Assembly: GCA_963669155.1 (NCBI GenBank)
Contig: OZ022577.1
Span: 31,967,053 to 32,031,052 of the forward strand
Source of the DNA: Arbacia lixula
Lineage: Eukaryota; Echinodermata; Echinoidea; Arbacioida; Arbaciidae
Reading direction: 5' to 3'
DNA: 64,000 nt
This document shows positions 1 to 31,576 of this stretch, piece after piece. How positions within the stretch are numbered: the stretch's first letter is position 1; each line of letters begins with the position of its first letter. A program made the translations under genes and the position numbers. The notes under the pieces were generated by a model. That model saw nothing but the letters and a program-made list of their open reading frames with translations, was not told the origin of the DNA and searched no databases.

Positions 1-831
1 ATATTTATATACAAGCTACAAAACAATTATAAGACAAAAGTATATTGTTGATTTTGTAGTTTATTTAAGTCCTTTTTTTATTTTCCTGAAAACTGGTTTT
101 CATGTATTTCACGTGGGTTCAAATGATAAAGATTCAAAGAAGAACTTACACAAATACTAGGTGTTACAAAATGCACAGGAAAGATTATTTGGCTAACTTT
201 TTCAACTTAAAATTTAGATATACCAGACTACTCCCTTATTTGACCAGGCCTACAGCATTTACTCTAAAAAGAAAAGACCACCATACAATGAAGGGATACA
301 ATGCAAGGGACGTCTGGGTTTTTTTTTCCCATGAAGTTGGGGCACAAATTGTGACATTTCAGCAGAACTCAATACTATTCTCGCCTTTTTCCCTTTGTGC
401 TATTATGAGGTTGGTTAACTTAATATCCATTTTTATGTGCTCCTGTCTATATCATCTTATTCACCTCAAAAGGAAAGGGGTGGGGAGGGAAGGCTAATTG
501 ATTACATTTTGGGGGGAGTACTGGGGAAGTGGGACAGGTGCTATCACTATCATACATGTATCTTCAAATGATTTTATAAAAACAAGCAATTTGTTTTGTC
601 ATTGAAAAGCGACAAGCTTCCATTATCAAACTGAGCAAACAAATTTGGAAGAAGTTTCCTTCAAAGTTTCTGAAGATCACATACGTATGCATGTACTTCG
701 CAGATCCCACCTTAACATAGTTTTATACAAATTATGTAAGTAAAGTTTTAAGATACACCTTTTTCAAATTGTACAGTTTCCTCGTTTGTGTGTTGACATA
801 TTTATATGTCATCTAATGCTTCTTTGGAGCT

Positions 832-936
832 GGGGCCATATTCATGAAACCTTACTAAGCCTAGTTACTAAAGTGCATCAAAATTCATGCATTGTAGTAA
901 CCAACTAGGCTAGTAAGCTTCCATGAATGTGGCCCC
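832..936. mobile_element. Short hairpin MITE (GGGGCCATATTCATGAA family), copy 1
   Basis: 105-bp near-palindrome: GGGGCCATATTCATGAAACC on the left, GGGGCCACATTCATGGAAGC on the right read in reverse, both followed by TTACTA and CCTAGTT words. Confidence 0.6.
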
Positions 937-2289
937 TGATGTCTGTACAGTAGTGACAAGTTTTCTTCATGTCTATGCCACAAGTACTGTAAAAGAGATA
1001 TGTTTAGAATGTGATTCTATGCAAACTTTTCCATAATATATTAGCTGCCATGACAAGTAGCAATTGCTTGTTGTAATGTTTTGCTTGCATCTGTATGCAT
1101 TCATATTCAAGCAATAAGGTTTACACAAGCAAGTGCTGCCAGTACTTTGTATGCATATGGTCGATTGTCATGAATAAATAAAAAAAAATGTAATTTTTGC
1201 ACTGAAATATTTGTATGCTGTATAAAATGTGTGTGATATTAATGCAGCTTTTCATTACTGGATATGAATTATGAACCAGAATTACCGTGCCTTTTACAAA
1301 GAAGAGTTTGGAACAACATTGTGCAATTTGTATGTGATTCGTGGAGACCAAAATAAATTTCTAGCATGGTGCCAAGCTGTTCCATGGTTCTAGTGTGTGG
1401 TATATAGATCAGTATGTGTGCATGCTTCATTATTTTTGGCATCTCCTTGATATTAGCTGTAATATTGTTCATAATAAGGAAGATAAGCTTGCAGTGATGG
1501 AGTTCTTGAGGCAGGTTAAAATCCAAGTCATAGCCTCAGACTCAGGACTTATGCATCAGGCGCTTTGGGTTCTCTTGGTTCTTCTCCAGACCTGCTGAAT
1601 TGATTTTGTCGTCCTTTTGTTACCGCAACTACTTTTTAACTTGCTCTTATGAGCTTGTGTGCTTGTGATGTGTAGTTGAATAATAGCAGTGCATATTTTG
1701 CTTCATATATTCATTTCTATTTTGGAGGGGGGTGCGATTTACACAAGAATGTTGCACGTAGTATTTCGTTACCATGAATGAACTTTCCAAAGATTGAATT
1801 GATAGAGCGATTGATTGAATGTTTGAATAATAGATGGATGGATGGATTGAATTGTTGACTGACCAAATAACAAATTGATGAAATTGGTAGATTTAAAGGT
1901 AGTGTTGAGAGTTAATGCTTCTATTTGTCCCTTTCTTATCACAATATACATCCCTGCAATTACAGCAGTAACTCATGAATCACCAGGGAAACTTTAATTT
2001 GGAAACTTACCTTCCACTGAAAATTAACCCAACATCAAAATACTTGTGTGTCGGTATATAATTTAGAGCAAACATTGTGCCAGTTTGCTGAGCATGAATG
2101 ATTTTTTGTTTCCAATTTAAACAACCAAATTAATCTGGTGCTCTATCTTGTTGTATGCATCTTTCATAATTTGCATTACGTTCATCCTAGGAGGACATTC
2201 TTCTAGGCATATCCTGATTTGTGGACATTGCAAGGAGCTCGGGGAAATTTGTAATAATGAATAAACAAAATATGGTCTTATTTACCCAG

Positions 2290-2520
2290 TGTAGCGTCAT
2301 CAGCGAGAACACTGTTATTCATGAGGGCTTACACTGTTACCCTAGTCACTGGATCAAAGGATCCTTCCAGTCCCTATTACTATTCTAGGTACAGGGCAGC
2401 AAAGCGGATTAAATGTTTTGCTGAAAAACACAACTGCCCGCTGTAAGATTGAACCCTTACCCTCCTTATTGAGAGCCAGAGGAACAATCCCCCACACCAA
2501 CCCAGGGTGACAGTTTCACA
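2290..2520 (-). repeat. Possible tRNA-derived SINE relic
   Basis: On the minus strand CTCTCAATAAGGAGGGTAAG is followed by GGTTCAATCTTACAGCGGGC, which looks like a decayed tRNA T-arm (B-box GGTTCAATC), then a tail. No clear A-box or poly(A), so the class is tentative. Confidence 0.3.
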
Positions 2521-2571
2521 ACATCAAGCATGAAAATCCCCTGCAAATTATCATCTCATTTCTCCCCAATG

Positions 2572-2795
2572 TATAGAGTACTGAAGTGTGACATCATTTG
2601 AGCATATTGTCAAGAAATCTAAACCATGCAGGTAGAGCAAGCAGTGGTGATCACAGCGGGGGCTCTAATTGGGAGCGCCCAACACTAGCCCACTAGACAA
2701 TATCGGACTGGTAAACCTCTCACTGGAGTGATTTTGTTTAGAACCACTTGTCTTGGCACCATCCTCATATGACGACATCACTTCAGTACTCTATA
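2572..2795. mobile_element. Inverted-repeat element
   Basis: A perfect 17-bp inverted repeat TATAGAGTACTGAAGTG (2572-2588 and 2779-2795) encloses about 190 bp, and the match continues imperfectly inward (TGACATCAT against ATGTCGTCAT). No coding content. Confidence 0.5.
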
Positions 2796-3736
2796 GCATC
2801 GTCTCACACTACTAGCACGTATACACAGTCTATTGTATGTCCGAGTTCAAGCATTCATGCAAGAAGTCAACAAATCACATCTTTCTCCAGATCTTACATA
2901 TTATCTCAAAAACTTTTTATTTAGACTTTAAATTTTCCTTTAATATTTACACTTCTATACTCTAAAATCACATGTGTATTATTTACAATAAATATTCAGT
3001 CAAGGCAGTTGCACTTATACAGTCACTCAAATTGCTCATAAGTATATTTGTCACAATTCGTGACCTACAAAGATAAGTGAAATATGGAGTAACTTGTGAT
3101 GCACAACAAAATCTTGAAGAACTTATTTCATGGCAGTGACACTGAAACATTTAATGCTTACCAGTATCATGTTTCTACATGAATGTAAGTCTCATTAATT
3201 GTTTTAAAATAAACATATTTCATCCCTTTGGTTTATTCATTTGGAATAGCTCTAAGATGAGCAATTGAAGAAGCATCATTTTGAATAACTGAAAGCAAAT
3301 CTGCTTTAACTATTTGTTCTTTTACTACCGACTATCATAAATATTATTTTTCAATTTGGAAAATGGATTATACATGCAGGTAAAATGAGGCACTTATTTC
3401 AATCAAGTTAACCAGGGAGTTGTGTGCGATGGAGTTTGACTGGGAGTAATCCATTTCTACAGATATCCCATCTACTGATTTTTCAGTGATATATTTGACA
3501 TATTTGCTCTTTATACTCGCCAAGTTCACCGCCCAGTTTCCAAGACCATTTCCGGGATGTATTTCCTGATATATTCCATTAATACTAGATATAATATATT
3601 TATCAACATTCCTATGAATTTCAATGGAGAAAAGTCAGCTGACAATGATGTAAAGACGATAATATCTGAACATAGTTTTGGGGTCACAGGTTAAGATGAT
3701 TAAGGCACACATCTGAGACGATTGAAATGAAAAAAG

Positions 3737-3742
3737 TTTAAT
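3737..3742 (-). terminator. Candidate poly(A) signal for ABCC10
   Basis: The minus strand reads ATTAAA about 380 nt past the proposed stop. It is the first signal-like hexamer I saw there; AATAAA-type signals further down (for example near 3229) are alternatives. Confidence 0.25.
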
Positions 3743-4119
3743 CTTATGTAGAAAACTTTTTAAATCATTTGTTAACAAATGTTTGTACAAAACATACTCC
3801 CGTCACTCGTCTGGTTACATGTTCTGTGCACTGCACCATAGTTGGTCATCCTTCTATGCATTCTTTCCCCCTCACTTAGTCCATAAATATGTAATGGAGT
3901 AGATATGGAATGTCTGAAGAAAGAACAAATAAATAAGGTTGATATCACACAAGATACCATGATATATTCATAAAATTTGATAACAAGCTTCTTTAAATGC
4001 CAAACACATATCATTTTCTTTCTTTTAATCAACACAAAATCTGTTTCCAAAAAGAGGAAGTTATACAGCTATGCAAGGGGTCTGTGTGTATTACTTGTGT
4101 AAATATGCATCAACTGCGC

Positions 4120-24141
<20,022 letters not shown>

Positions 24142-24156
24142 TGTTATGTTCAGTGC
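24142..24156 (-). other. ABCC10 5' UTR piece of exon 1
   Basis: Fifteen untranslated bases between an acceptor (pyrimidine tract, then GATTCCAG) and the start ATG. They imply an upstream non-coding exon. Confidence 0.55.
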
Positions 24157-24206
24157 CTGGAATCAAAAATGGAGAAAAATAGAGGCAATGTGTATGGTAA
24201 GAAATG

Positions 24207-24385
24207 TTAAGGGATAGTTCACCTTGAAATAAAGATGGTTTCAATCGAAACAGACATATGACAGAAACATATTAGTGAAGGTTTGATGAAATCTATCAAA
24301 GGATAATAAACTTATAATCTTTTAAAGTTTCAATTTAGTGAGGTCACATGCGAGGTGCTCTCTCATATGTTGTGTATATTTTTTC
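24207..24385. mobile_element. TTAA hairpin MITE, copy 2 (one arm)
   Basis: Starts TTAAGGGATAGTTCACCTTG and follows the left arm of copy 1 through GGTGCTCTCTCATATGTT. The second arm is missing or degraded. The CRE is mutated to TGAGGTCA (24339). It lies just upstream of the exon 1 acceptor of ABCC10. Confidence 0.7.
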
Positions 24386-25019
24386 TTGGAAAAAAGTTTG
24401 TTTTTTTGTAGCCTACAATTAACATTCTTATTCATTATTTTTGCCACTATTGAGCTTCTGACGTTTCCTACCATTTCTGAAATGTTGACATGAAATATAG
24501 ACCCCTCTGTAATACATTTTAATTTAACATTTCTGTTTTAATTTGTCTGTTTATTCCTCACAGACACATTCACAAAAAAAAAAACAGCTTTCGTTTATCT
24601 GTAAGTATTTTAACTTTTGTTTTTGTTTCTTCTATCTAGTCTAGAATCTTCTCTGTGAGACTCAGGAGTCCATATTTCAAGAAGTTCAGCAACTATCTCT
24701 CTCACAAACCCATGTTAATTGTTTATTCACTTATCATTGAAACTGCTGGTGTATGCGACGAGATGCGCTCTCCACTTTAAGGCCCAAATTGTCTAGACTA
24801 GTCTCTCTGCTTTGCCTGGCTTGGAAGCCACAACACACAAACGTATTCTACACGACACCAATTCATACGAGTGGGCCAACACTCGTCTCCATACAAATAC
24901 AATCCGTACGGCTGCCGGTTACAGCGTCTTTGTTGTTGAATAGATTTCAAGAGATTTCATGACGTTTCAATTCAACAGTTGTGCCACAAAGTAAAGAAAT
25001 AATTATTGATACAACTTAC

Positions 25020-25200
25020 AATGGTTTCAGGTCAGAAAACAACGTCATCTCCAACGCCGGCAGTGAGCAGAAAACTATGGAAAGCCAAAATGTAGACCGC
25101 TTACATAGCTATAGATATGCCTCTGTCTACTTTAATTTTTTAATATTCCTTGGGAGTACGTTTCTTCATACACTGGTCGATAGAAAGAGTTGGTAGTTCT
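25020..25200 (-). promoter_or_regulatory. Possible non-coding first exon and promoter side of ABCC10
   Basis: On the minus strand a near-perfect donor (CATT|GTAAGTTG, boundary at 25020) follows a stretch with more CpG than its surroundings. It could be the leader exon joining the acceptor at 24156. No TATA box or transcript start can be identified, so this is a candidate only; the 5' limit is arbitrary. Confidence 0.25.
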
Positions 25201-25227
25201 CCTTTTGCACCATTGATGCCTTTTTGA

Positions 25228-25285
25228 ACAAGTAATAAACACAAAACCGAAAGAGCAGCAGCTTATCTGGTACACAAAAAAATTA
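25228..25285. repeat. Partial copy of the 21421-21516 repeat family
   Basis: Shares AACAAGTAATAAACACA, AGAGCAGCAG and TACACAAA in the same order as the element next to ABCC10 exon 3. Confidence 0.4.
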
Positions 25286-25675
25286 TGTGAAGAAAGCAAG
25301 GACAGAAGAAGGAGCAGCAGAACAAGAGAGGAAATATTGGATGGTTTGAGAGATTGGGAAGAGATGAAGACAAGAGGAGGAAGACCCCTTTTTTTAAAAG
25401 GAGGTCACGGAAGATGTATTACAAGAATTATAGGGCTATCTAAGGAGAAGTTGAAGTATGTGGAAAAGGGGGAAGGAAGATATAATGGGAAAAAATAAAA
25501 TGAAACTATAAAAAGCACGAGGCAGAAGACAAAGAGAACGAGAATGGTTTGAGCAAAATAGATGAAGGAGTTGCGGAAAAAGATCTGGATTTATGGACAT
25601 TTTTGTGGTTCATACAGGTATCAGTCACTGAGGTATTCATGTGTGAAATTTGCATTGTACTCTTTCTCTTCAAGA

Positions 25676-25745
25676 ACACACACACACACACACACACACA
25701 TAATCCCCCCCTCAATCTCTCTCTCTCTCTCTGTCTCTCTCTCTA
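25676..25745. repeat. Microsatellites (CA)n and (CT)n
   Basis: About 12 CA units (25677-25700) followed by CT units with minor interruptions, in the intergenic region. Confidence 0.9.
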
Positions 25746-28700
25746 TTGTATATAGTTGTAACTTATAAAAGTTGCAGGTGACACATAGTGGACTCATCAA
25801 AACATCATTCCAAAACACAATGACTTTGATACAGCCGTAGTATGTATTTTAATGTTCTCTTTTACTGAACGTTGCTGCTACAATACAATATTTGGCAGCA
25901 CAAGACTACACATACCATACTAGCACATATTTTGATTCATGCAGAGTCATTCATAACATTGGCAATCTTAGATATAACATATATATCTCTTCCTGTGTCA
26001 TTACTTTTTAAATTCATTGTTTCTCACATATTTCCTCTTGAATATTGTTCAGTCATGATTACAGAATTACTTGGCGCGCAGGAGGGTTAGTTATCAATAG
26101 AAGCCCATATGTCATACACCCAGGGAGATGAGGGAGAAGTCACATATAAGGTACAGAGGTATGAATGAATGAATACCCCTCATAGAAAGAAAACTCCTCT
26201 CGTAACTTTATCTGTCACTAATTCTTTCTAGAGCTATTCCAAGAATATAAGCCCAACCGTCATTTCCAGGTGTACACATGGTATACCATGGAACACATGG
26301 AAAACTTTTCCCTGTGGGTAGAACTCCATGCAAGAAGCATCATAGTTGTTATCTATCTGACATTACAAAGTTAATGTCACATTCTGACGGCATCTCAGCA
26401 AAGTTTTTCCATTGACTGAATGGATGCTTATATGACTGCTATAAAGACTTCATCTCACCAACACCTATATACCCACCACCTATCCTATATCATAAAAGAA
26501 ATATAAAAGAACTACAGACCTTTAAGATACTATTATAAGACCAGTTAAGGCAGAGTATCCCTTTTGCAGACAATGTCATCTTTTGTGTGTAAAGTTTGAC
26601 AGTGATGTAGCATCCAAATTATGCATAAATAAGATATTAACTTGACATTTGCCACTCTGGTACAGCTTTCGTTTTAATAAAAATCAAGTTGAAGTTAACA
26701 TTGATATCTTTGAATTTCCCTTGTAATCATATCTTGTCACAAACTTGCCAAAAAATATTCATGTTAACAGCATTAATCAAATTGGGTTGATTAGATTGTG
26801 ATATTCAAAATCACATTGGCAGTGTAACGGTGTGCAGGTACGAGACTATATTTTTAGATGACCTGCCCCATAATACATTTAAAATGTAGAGTCCATTTTA
26901 ACGTATTAACTGTTACTTTTCAATACCTACATTGTGAGTTAAGATTTAAACAATTTAGTCTTCTATATGCCATGGTATTTCCATAACTCTTTTAGGTCTG
27001 CAAAAGGGATATCCCTACTTGAAATAATCATGCTCCAAAAGAATAAATACTACACTTTGGTTTTCCTACTTTATGTAACTGTAATTTTTTTTTCAATGCT
27101 GCATTGTTTTCTTTAGATTGGAGTCTATTCACATACAGAAAGATCGATTTGCCTGTATAGTTTGCCATTTGGACGCAATGTGATTACTGTAGTAATTACA
27201 TGCTGACAAGAATGTACATAACACAAAACATTTCTAAATCTCTTCAATCAAAGCAATCATTTAAAGTTTAGATATCCCAAGTTGCTTAAGTACATTGGAA
27301 ACTGCGCCATTTACCATATGTGGAGAGTTAAATCTGCATGCCCTTGAAAACTGATCTTCTCAAAACTGAACATACACGTAGACAACACCTTTACTGGCAG
27401 TACAATTTAACTGATTTGAAGGACAGAAGTACAGGTTATGACTTGAAAATCATCTTCACAATTTACATGAACCTGTAGATTACATTTGTGACATATCATT
27501 TGTGCAGATATATTCACCTTCTATCAACATGTAGAGATACAAATTTGTATACTGACAGAAACATATCCACTTACACATTATCCATATTAAGTAGAAGGCA
27601 TGTAAGAATTATAGGAATCTTGAAAGAAAACACAAAGTTCATCTTGCTAATCAATTCAGGTGACAATTCTAGAACACACCGATTGTTGTCTGATAAAATG
27701 GGTGGAAATCAAGTCATCTATAAATTACAACAAACGATTGTCAAGATTGTTCTCGTACAGTCTGGAATGATCAAATTGAAGTAAAATTGCAACACAATTT
27801 TATAAAATGCTGTTACTCACTGTGCATATTACAACTGACAAAACTATTCAATAATGATTGTTTTGAAATTAAAGTATCATATAGAGATTCATTACTTTCT
27901 TTGAATTTTCTCTATGAAAATCACCATAAGAATTAAGTAAAATCAATAAACACAGCTAACTAAAAAAAAAAAAAAAAACAATTTCCCTGTAAGACCAACA
28001 TGTCATACACTGTCACACATAAAGTGTACAATAATATCTTTACTATTCTCTTCAAAAGTAAAATTTGTAAATATATTATAGGTAATGCAAATAAAGTTGA
28101 CTACGGTAAATATCTGACAGAAAAATAGAAATATCAGAGTGTAAGTACATGGCATACCACCACCAATCAATAAGAATGACTTAGAAAGCAAGAGAAAAGG
28201 CAACAATACACAAACACTGCACCGGCAGCAGCAACAAATAAAAAGAAAAATCACCATTATTGCTACTGTTCTGTTTATCAATTACACCATTCACCAAGCC
28301 CAAATGTCAATCAGAATTAAAAGGATACACATTACCAAGAAAATGTAACACCTCCCCCTGTTCTTTTTTTTTTTTTTATGTAACAATTCATTGTTTGTAT
28401 TTTACATGACAGCCAAAATATTAATGACACGGTATTCACATTTCAGCGGATACCTACTTTGAATTCTTGTAAATTGTACATTCTTGTAAACAATATGTTA
28501 ATATTTTTAATATTGAAATCATACATATTTTCAAATCAATTGAATCAAAATTGATTTCTATAATATAATCTATTTTTACTGTTGAGCATATCACTACAAT
28601 TTATGATGTCCATAAATAGCATTATTTGAACATATATTTGAATTGATATTATTAAAACAAATTGAATTGTACTTTGAATTTCATTGACCCTTCTGTTGAA

Positions 28701-31378
28701 CTTTATAATTCTCACATATTGAAACAAAATGTTGTGTACTCATACAAAGCCTATGATGATTGACGCTAGCAATTGTTTTTTTATTTTTTAATGCGTTCTC
28801 TTCCCTATTTAGCATTAAAAATTACATTTCTACGACAACCACTACATGTTAACACATGCACATATCCTTGCTGTATGATTTGTACAATGACAAATAAGCA
28901 CTTAGAAGATGAAAAGCATCAATAGAGCAATTGATTAATCAATACTTTGTTTGAAAGGCATAAAGCCCAAAACAACAGAGATATATGCCTAGTGGACCCA
29001 CTATTAATATCGTTATCTTGGGAGGGGGTAGGCAGGAGGGAGGGAAAGGGGGTGGGGTGGTGGTGGTGGTGGAACTGATCTTTTCTAGGTCACCAAAGTG
29101 TGGTTGATACATTTCAAAGCAGAATGTGAAACATCTCTCTCCGCATTCATTCATAACTTCCTGTATTCCTTCTCTATGATGGCCACAAGTCACTTAGTAA
29201 ATCTCAATCGTAGAGAGTGCAAACACATATACAGGACGAGCAGAAATGTTTTTTTTTTTCTGTCCTTTCCTTGCTATAAAATGTGAAGGAATTTGAGCAT
29301 GGATGACGAAACATGGCAGTAAATTCACAAGTAATAAACAGTTCATTTGAGTGATACAAAAATTCATCTTCAATTTTATCACGGCATCACATCATGGTAA
29401 ATGAAACCATTTGTCTGTAGGAAAGGCTAATCTTACTTAGTTCTCTTTACAGCATTTCTCCGTTTTATCCAGCTAGATACCGATAGTTCCATTGCCCCCA
29501 TTTCCCTTCTCCTGTCTCATGTTACATCCAACATCTTCAGTTGATACTTTTGCCCTAAAAACAAGTCGTTACACCACAAATACTATGTTAAATTTTCTGT
29601 TTGGGGTGGAACTGTCTCTTGAAGATTACTTTTTTTGAACATTACTTTACCCTTTCCTTTCCTATCCAAAACAATCTGGTTGGATGTGATCAAATCTGGA
29701 ATACAATGCACGATTATACAATGTAAGACTACATAGCACGACTATCATTTCTATCTCATCACCTTGCCCATTACCTCCTCCGTTCAAAATGTCCATCCCG
29801 CCATCGAACAAATGTTCCACTTGGCTCAAACATATTGGTACTGCGTTACGCTTAGAGAAGGCAGTATTTCTGATAACTAAGTTCTCACGCTGATCTCAGA
29901 GCGATGAGCAGGTTCATCATTTTTCTGTTAGCCACACCTGAAATCCATACTACCTAGCCCAACTTCAGCAGTTCTAGTACCCATGGCTACCATTAACAGC
30001 AAATAGGTGCAACATACAGAACCTGTTGTACGTGTTGTGATGCATAGTTTATTTTCAAGCGATGCTTGCCAAGTGCAAGAATTATGCTGGTTATGAACAC
30101 GAGGCAACATTTTTTCAAAGTTGCCAGTAATCACAGAATTGATTGTGTGACCACAAGGTAACTACTAACCATTCAGGATCATCTAAATGCCTGGGCAGGG
30201 GATGTAAGCTTTGCCTATCTTAACAATCATGATACGCAGTACAGAAAGGAAAAGGGTGCAGCAGATATGGACAGCTACAAAGAAAGGGTGCAAACAAACT
30301 TAGCAGCTGTAGAGGTAGAATTCTTTTTATGATAAAGGTTACATTCAATCTTGTTCATGTAACAAAAATGTAGCAAGTTTCACCAAGAAAGTATATTTTC
30401 CAAAAAGCTTGTATAATTTCAATAGAACATGTATTTCACAGCCATGAATTTTGTATAAAAAAAAAAAAAAGATTTGTAAAAAGTGTAGGAATGTGACAAA
30501 TTTAAATTCACCCTGATGGACAAAATATAAGATTCTGCCCTTGCTTCTCCAGAGGAACCATCATATAGAGAACAAAGCTGGTTTATAAACCACTATCTCT
30601 TCATAGAGGTGATTCGTGCAATGACCCAACTATACTTTGATTGATACATGACGGTCCAGTTGATAGTGTGTCATACCGTCATGCTGTTCTGATCCACTGT
30701 GTTTGGATAAGGAATGCATACCAATACCTTGTATGACGTGCCTCATGGGAGTGCTTCTCACTTTACAAAATCATAAAAAAATAGACTTTTGATCTACCCT
30801 TCCCCTGCGTAGTTTCAAAAGTGTGAAACTATAAACAAAGTATTGGCCTGAAGTGTCATTTTAAGAGTGCAGTGGCAGTAATATATTCAAGGAGCAAATT
30901 AATCCGGGATGTTAATAATATATTTTTTTAAAAAGGGAAGTTGTAAAATGTTGTTCCTATAACTCTTGTAAAACCCTGTAAGATATTCTACCATCTACAA
31001 CATAAAGTTATGATTGGAATACATTAATTTTTTCTTCTTCAATGACACAAAAGTCTGATTTCATTCGCATAATTACCGTTAAGGTCCTTTTTCATTCTGA
31101 TAGAGAGACATTTCTTCTCATCCACATCTTCACAGGAACAATCTATTCATCCAACTACTATAAGGCTGGGAGAAGAAAAATTGATAGGATCCGGTTGAAA
31201 TTATATCACAAATACCCATCCTTCAAGGAGACCCTCTGTAAGGTCTGATATACCAACGATTATGTGCACAAAGTAACTTTACCTCATCAAAAGGAATGAC
31301 ATCGCACAGTTTCAAACATATCTCAACCAGAACTCTACATGTCATATACACTACCTCCTATTCTTTTCAGCATCATCA

Positions 31379-31384
31379 TTTATT
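31379..31384 (-). terminator. Candidate poly(A) signal for the RRBP1-like gene
   Basis: AATAAA on the minus strand 163 nt past the stop. Further AATAAA words occur lower down, so a longer 3' UTR is possible. Confidence 0.3.
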
Positions 31385-31546
31385 ACTGGTAATTTTTCTT
31401 TTCGTGCATGCAATTTATCTACAAAAATCGATCACATTTGGTATTGGCCGATGTGTACAGGTGAGTTGCGTTGGACTGGATACGGAAAGAGAAGGCTGCC
31501 GCTGCTGCTGCTGTATCACAGGGATGGATGGAAGTTTGGTGCTCAG

Positions 31547-31576
31547 CTAGACTCCAGTCCCATCCACTTGCTTAGT
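31547..31576 (-). CDS. RRBP1: RRBP1-like terminal coding micro-exon
   Basis: A strong acceptor (TTGTTGTTGCCCTGCAG) precedes nine codons TKQVDGTGV and TAG, in the correct phase after exon 19. Vertebrate p180 ends in a similar short KEGTSV-type tail, which supports this very short exon after a 2.7-kb intron. Confidence 0.72.
   Translation of the reverse strand, partial: TKQVDGTGV

Larger units (their letters stand above)
1..3736. other. Non-coding flank downstream of ABCC10
   Basis: AT-rich, no exon with splice sites and no conserved protein reading on either strand. It holds the hairpin element at 832-936, a possible SINE relic (2290-2520), the inverted repeat at 2572-2795 and GATGGATG-type simple sequence near 1833-1846. 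Confidence 0.6.
25201..31378. other. Intergenic region between ABCC10 and the RRBP1-like gene
   Basis: AT-rich, poor in recognisable transposons, with microsatellites at 25676-25745. No convincing exon. The part nearest 31546 is probably 3' UTR of the RRBP1-like gene; how far that UTR extends cannot be decided from sequence alone. Confidence 0.55.

Noticed and set aside
1121..1598. Overlapping short frames on both strands
   Set aside because: No domain, no splice-site support, base composition like the flanks.
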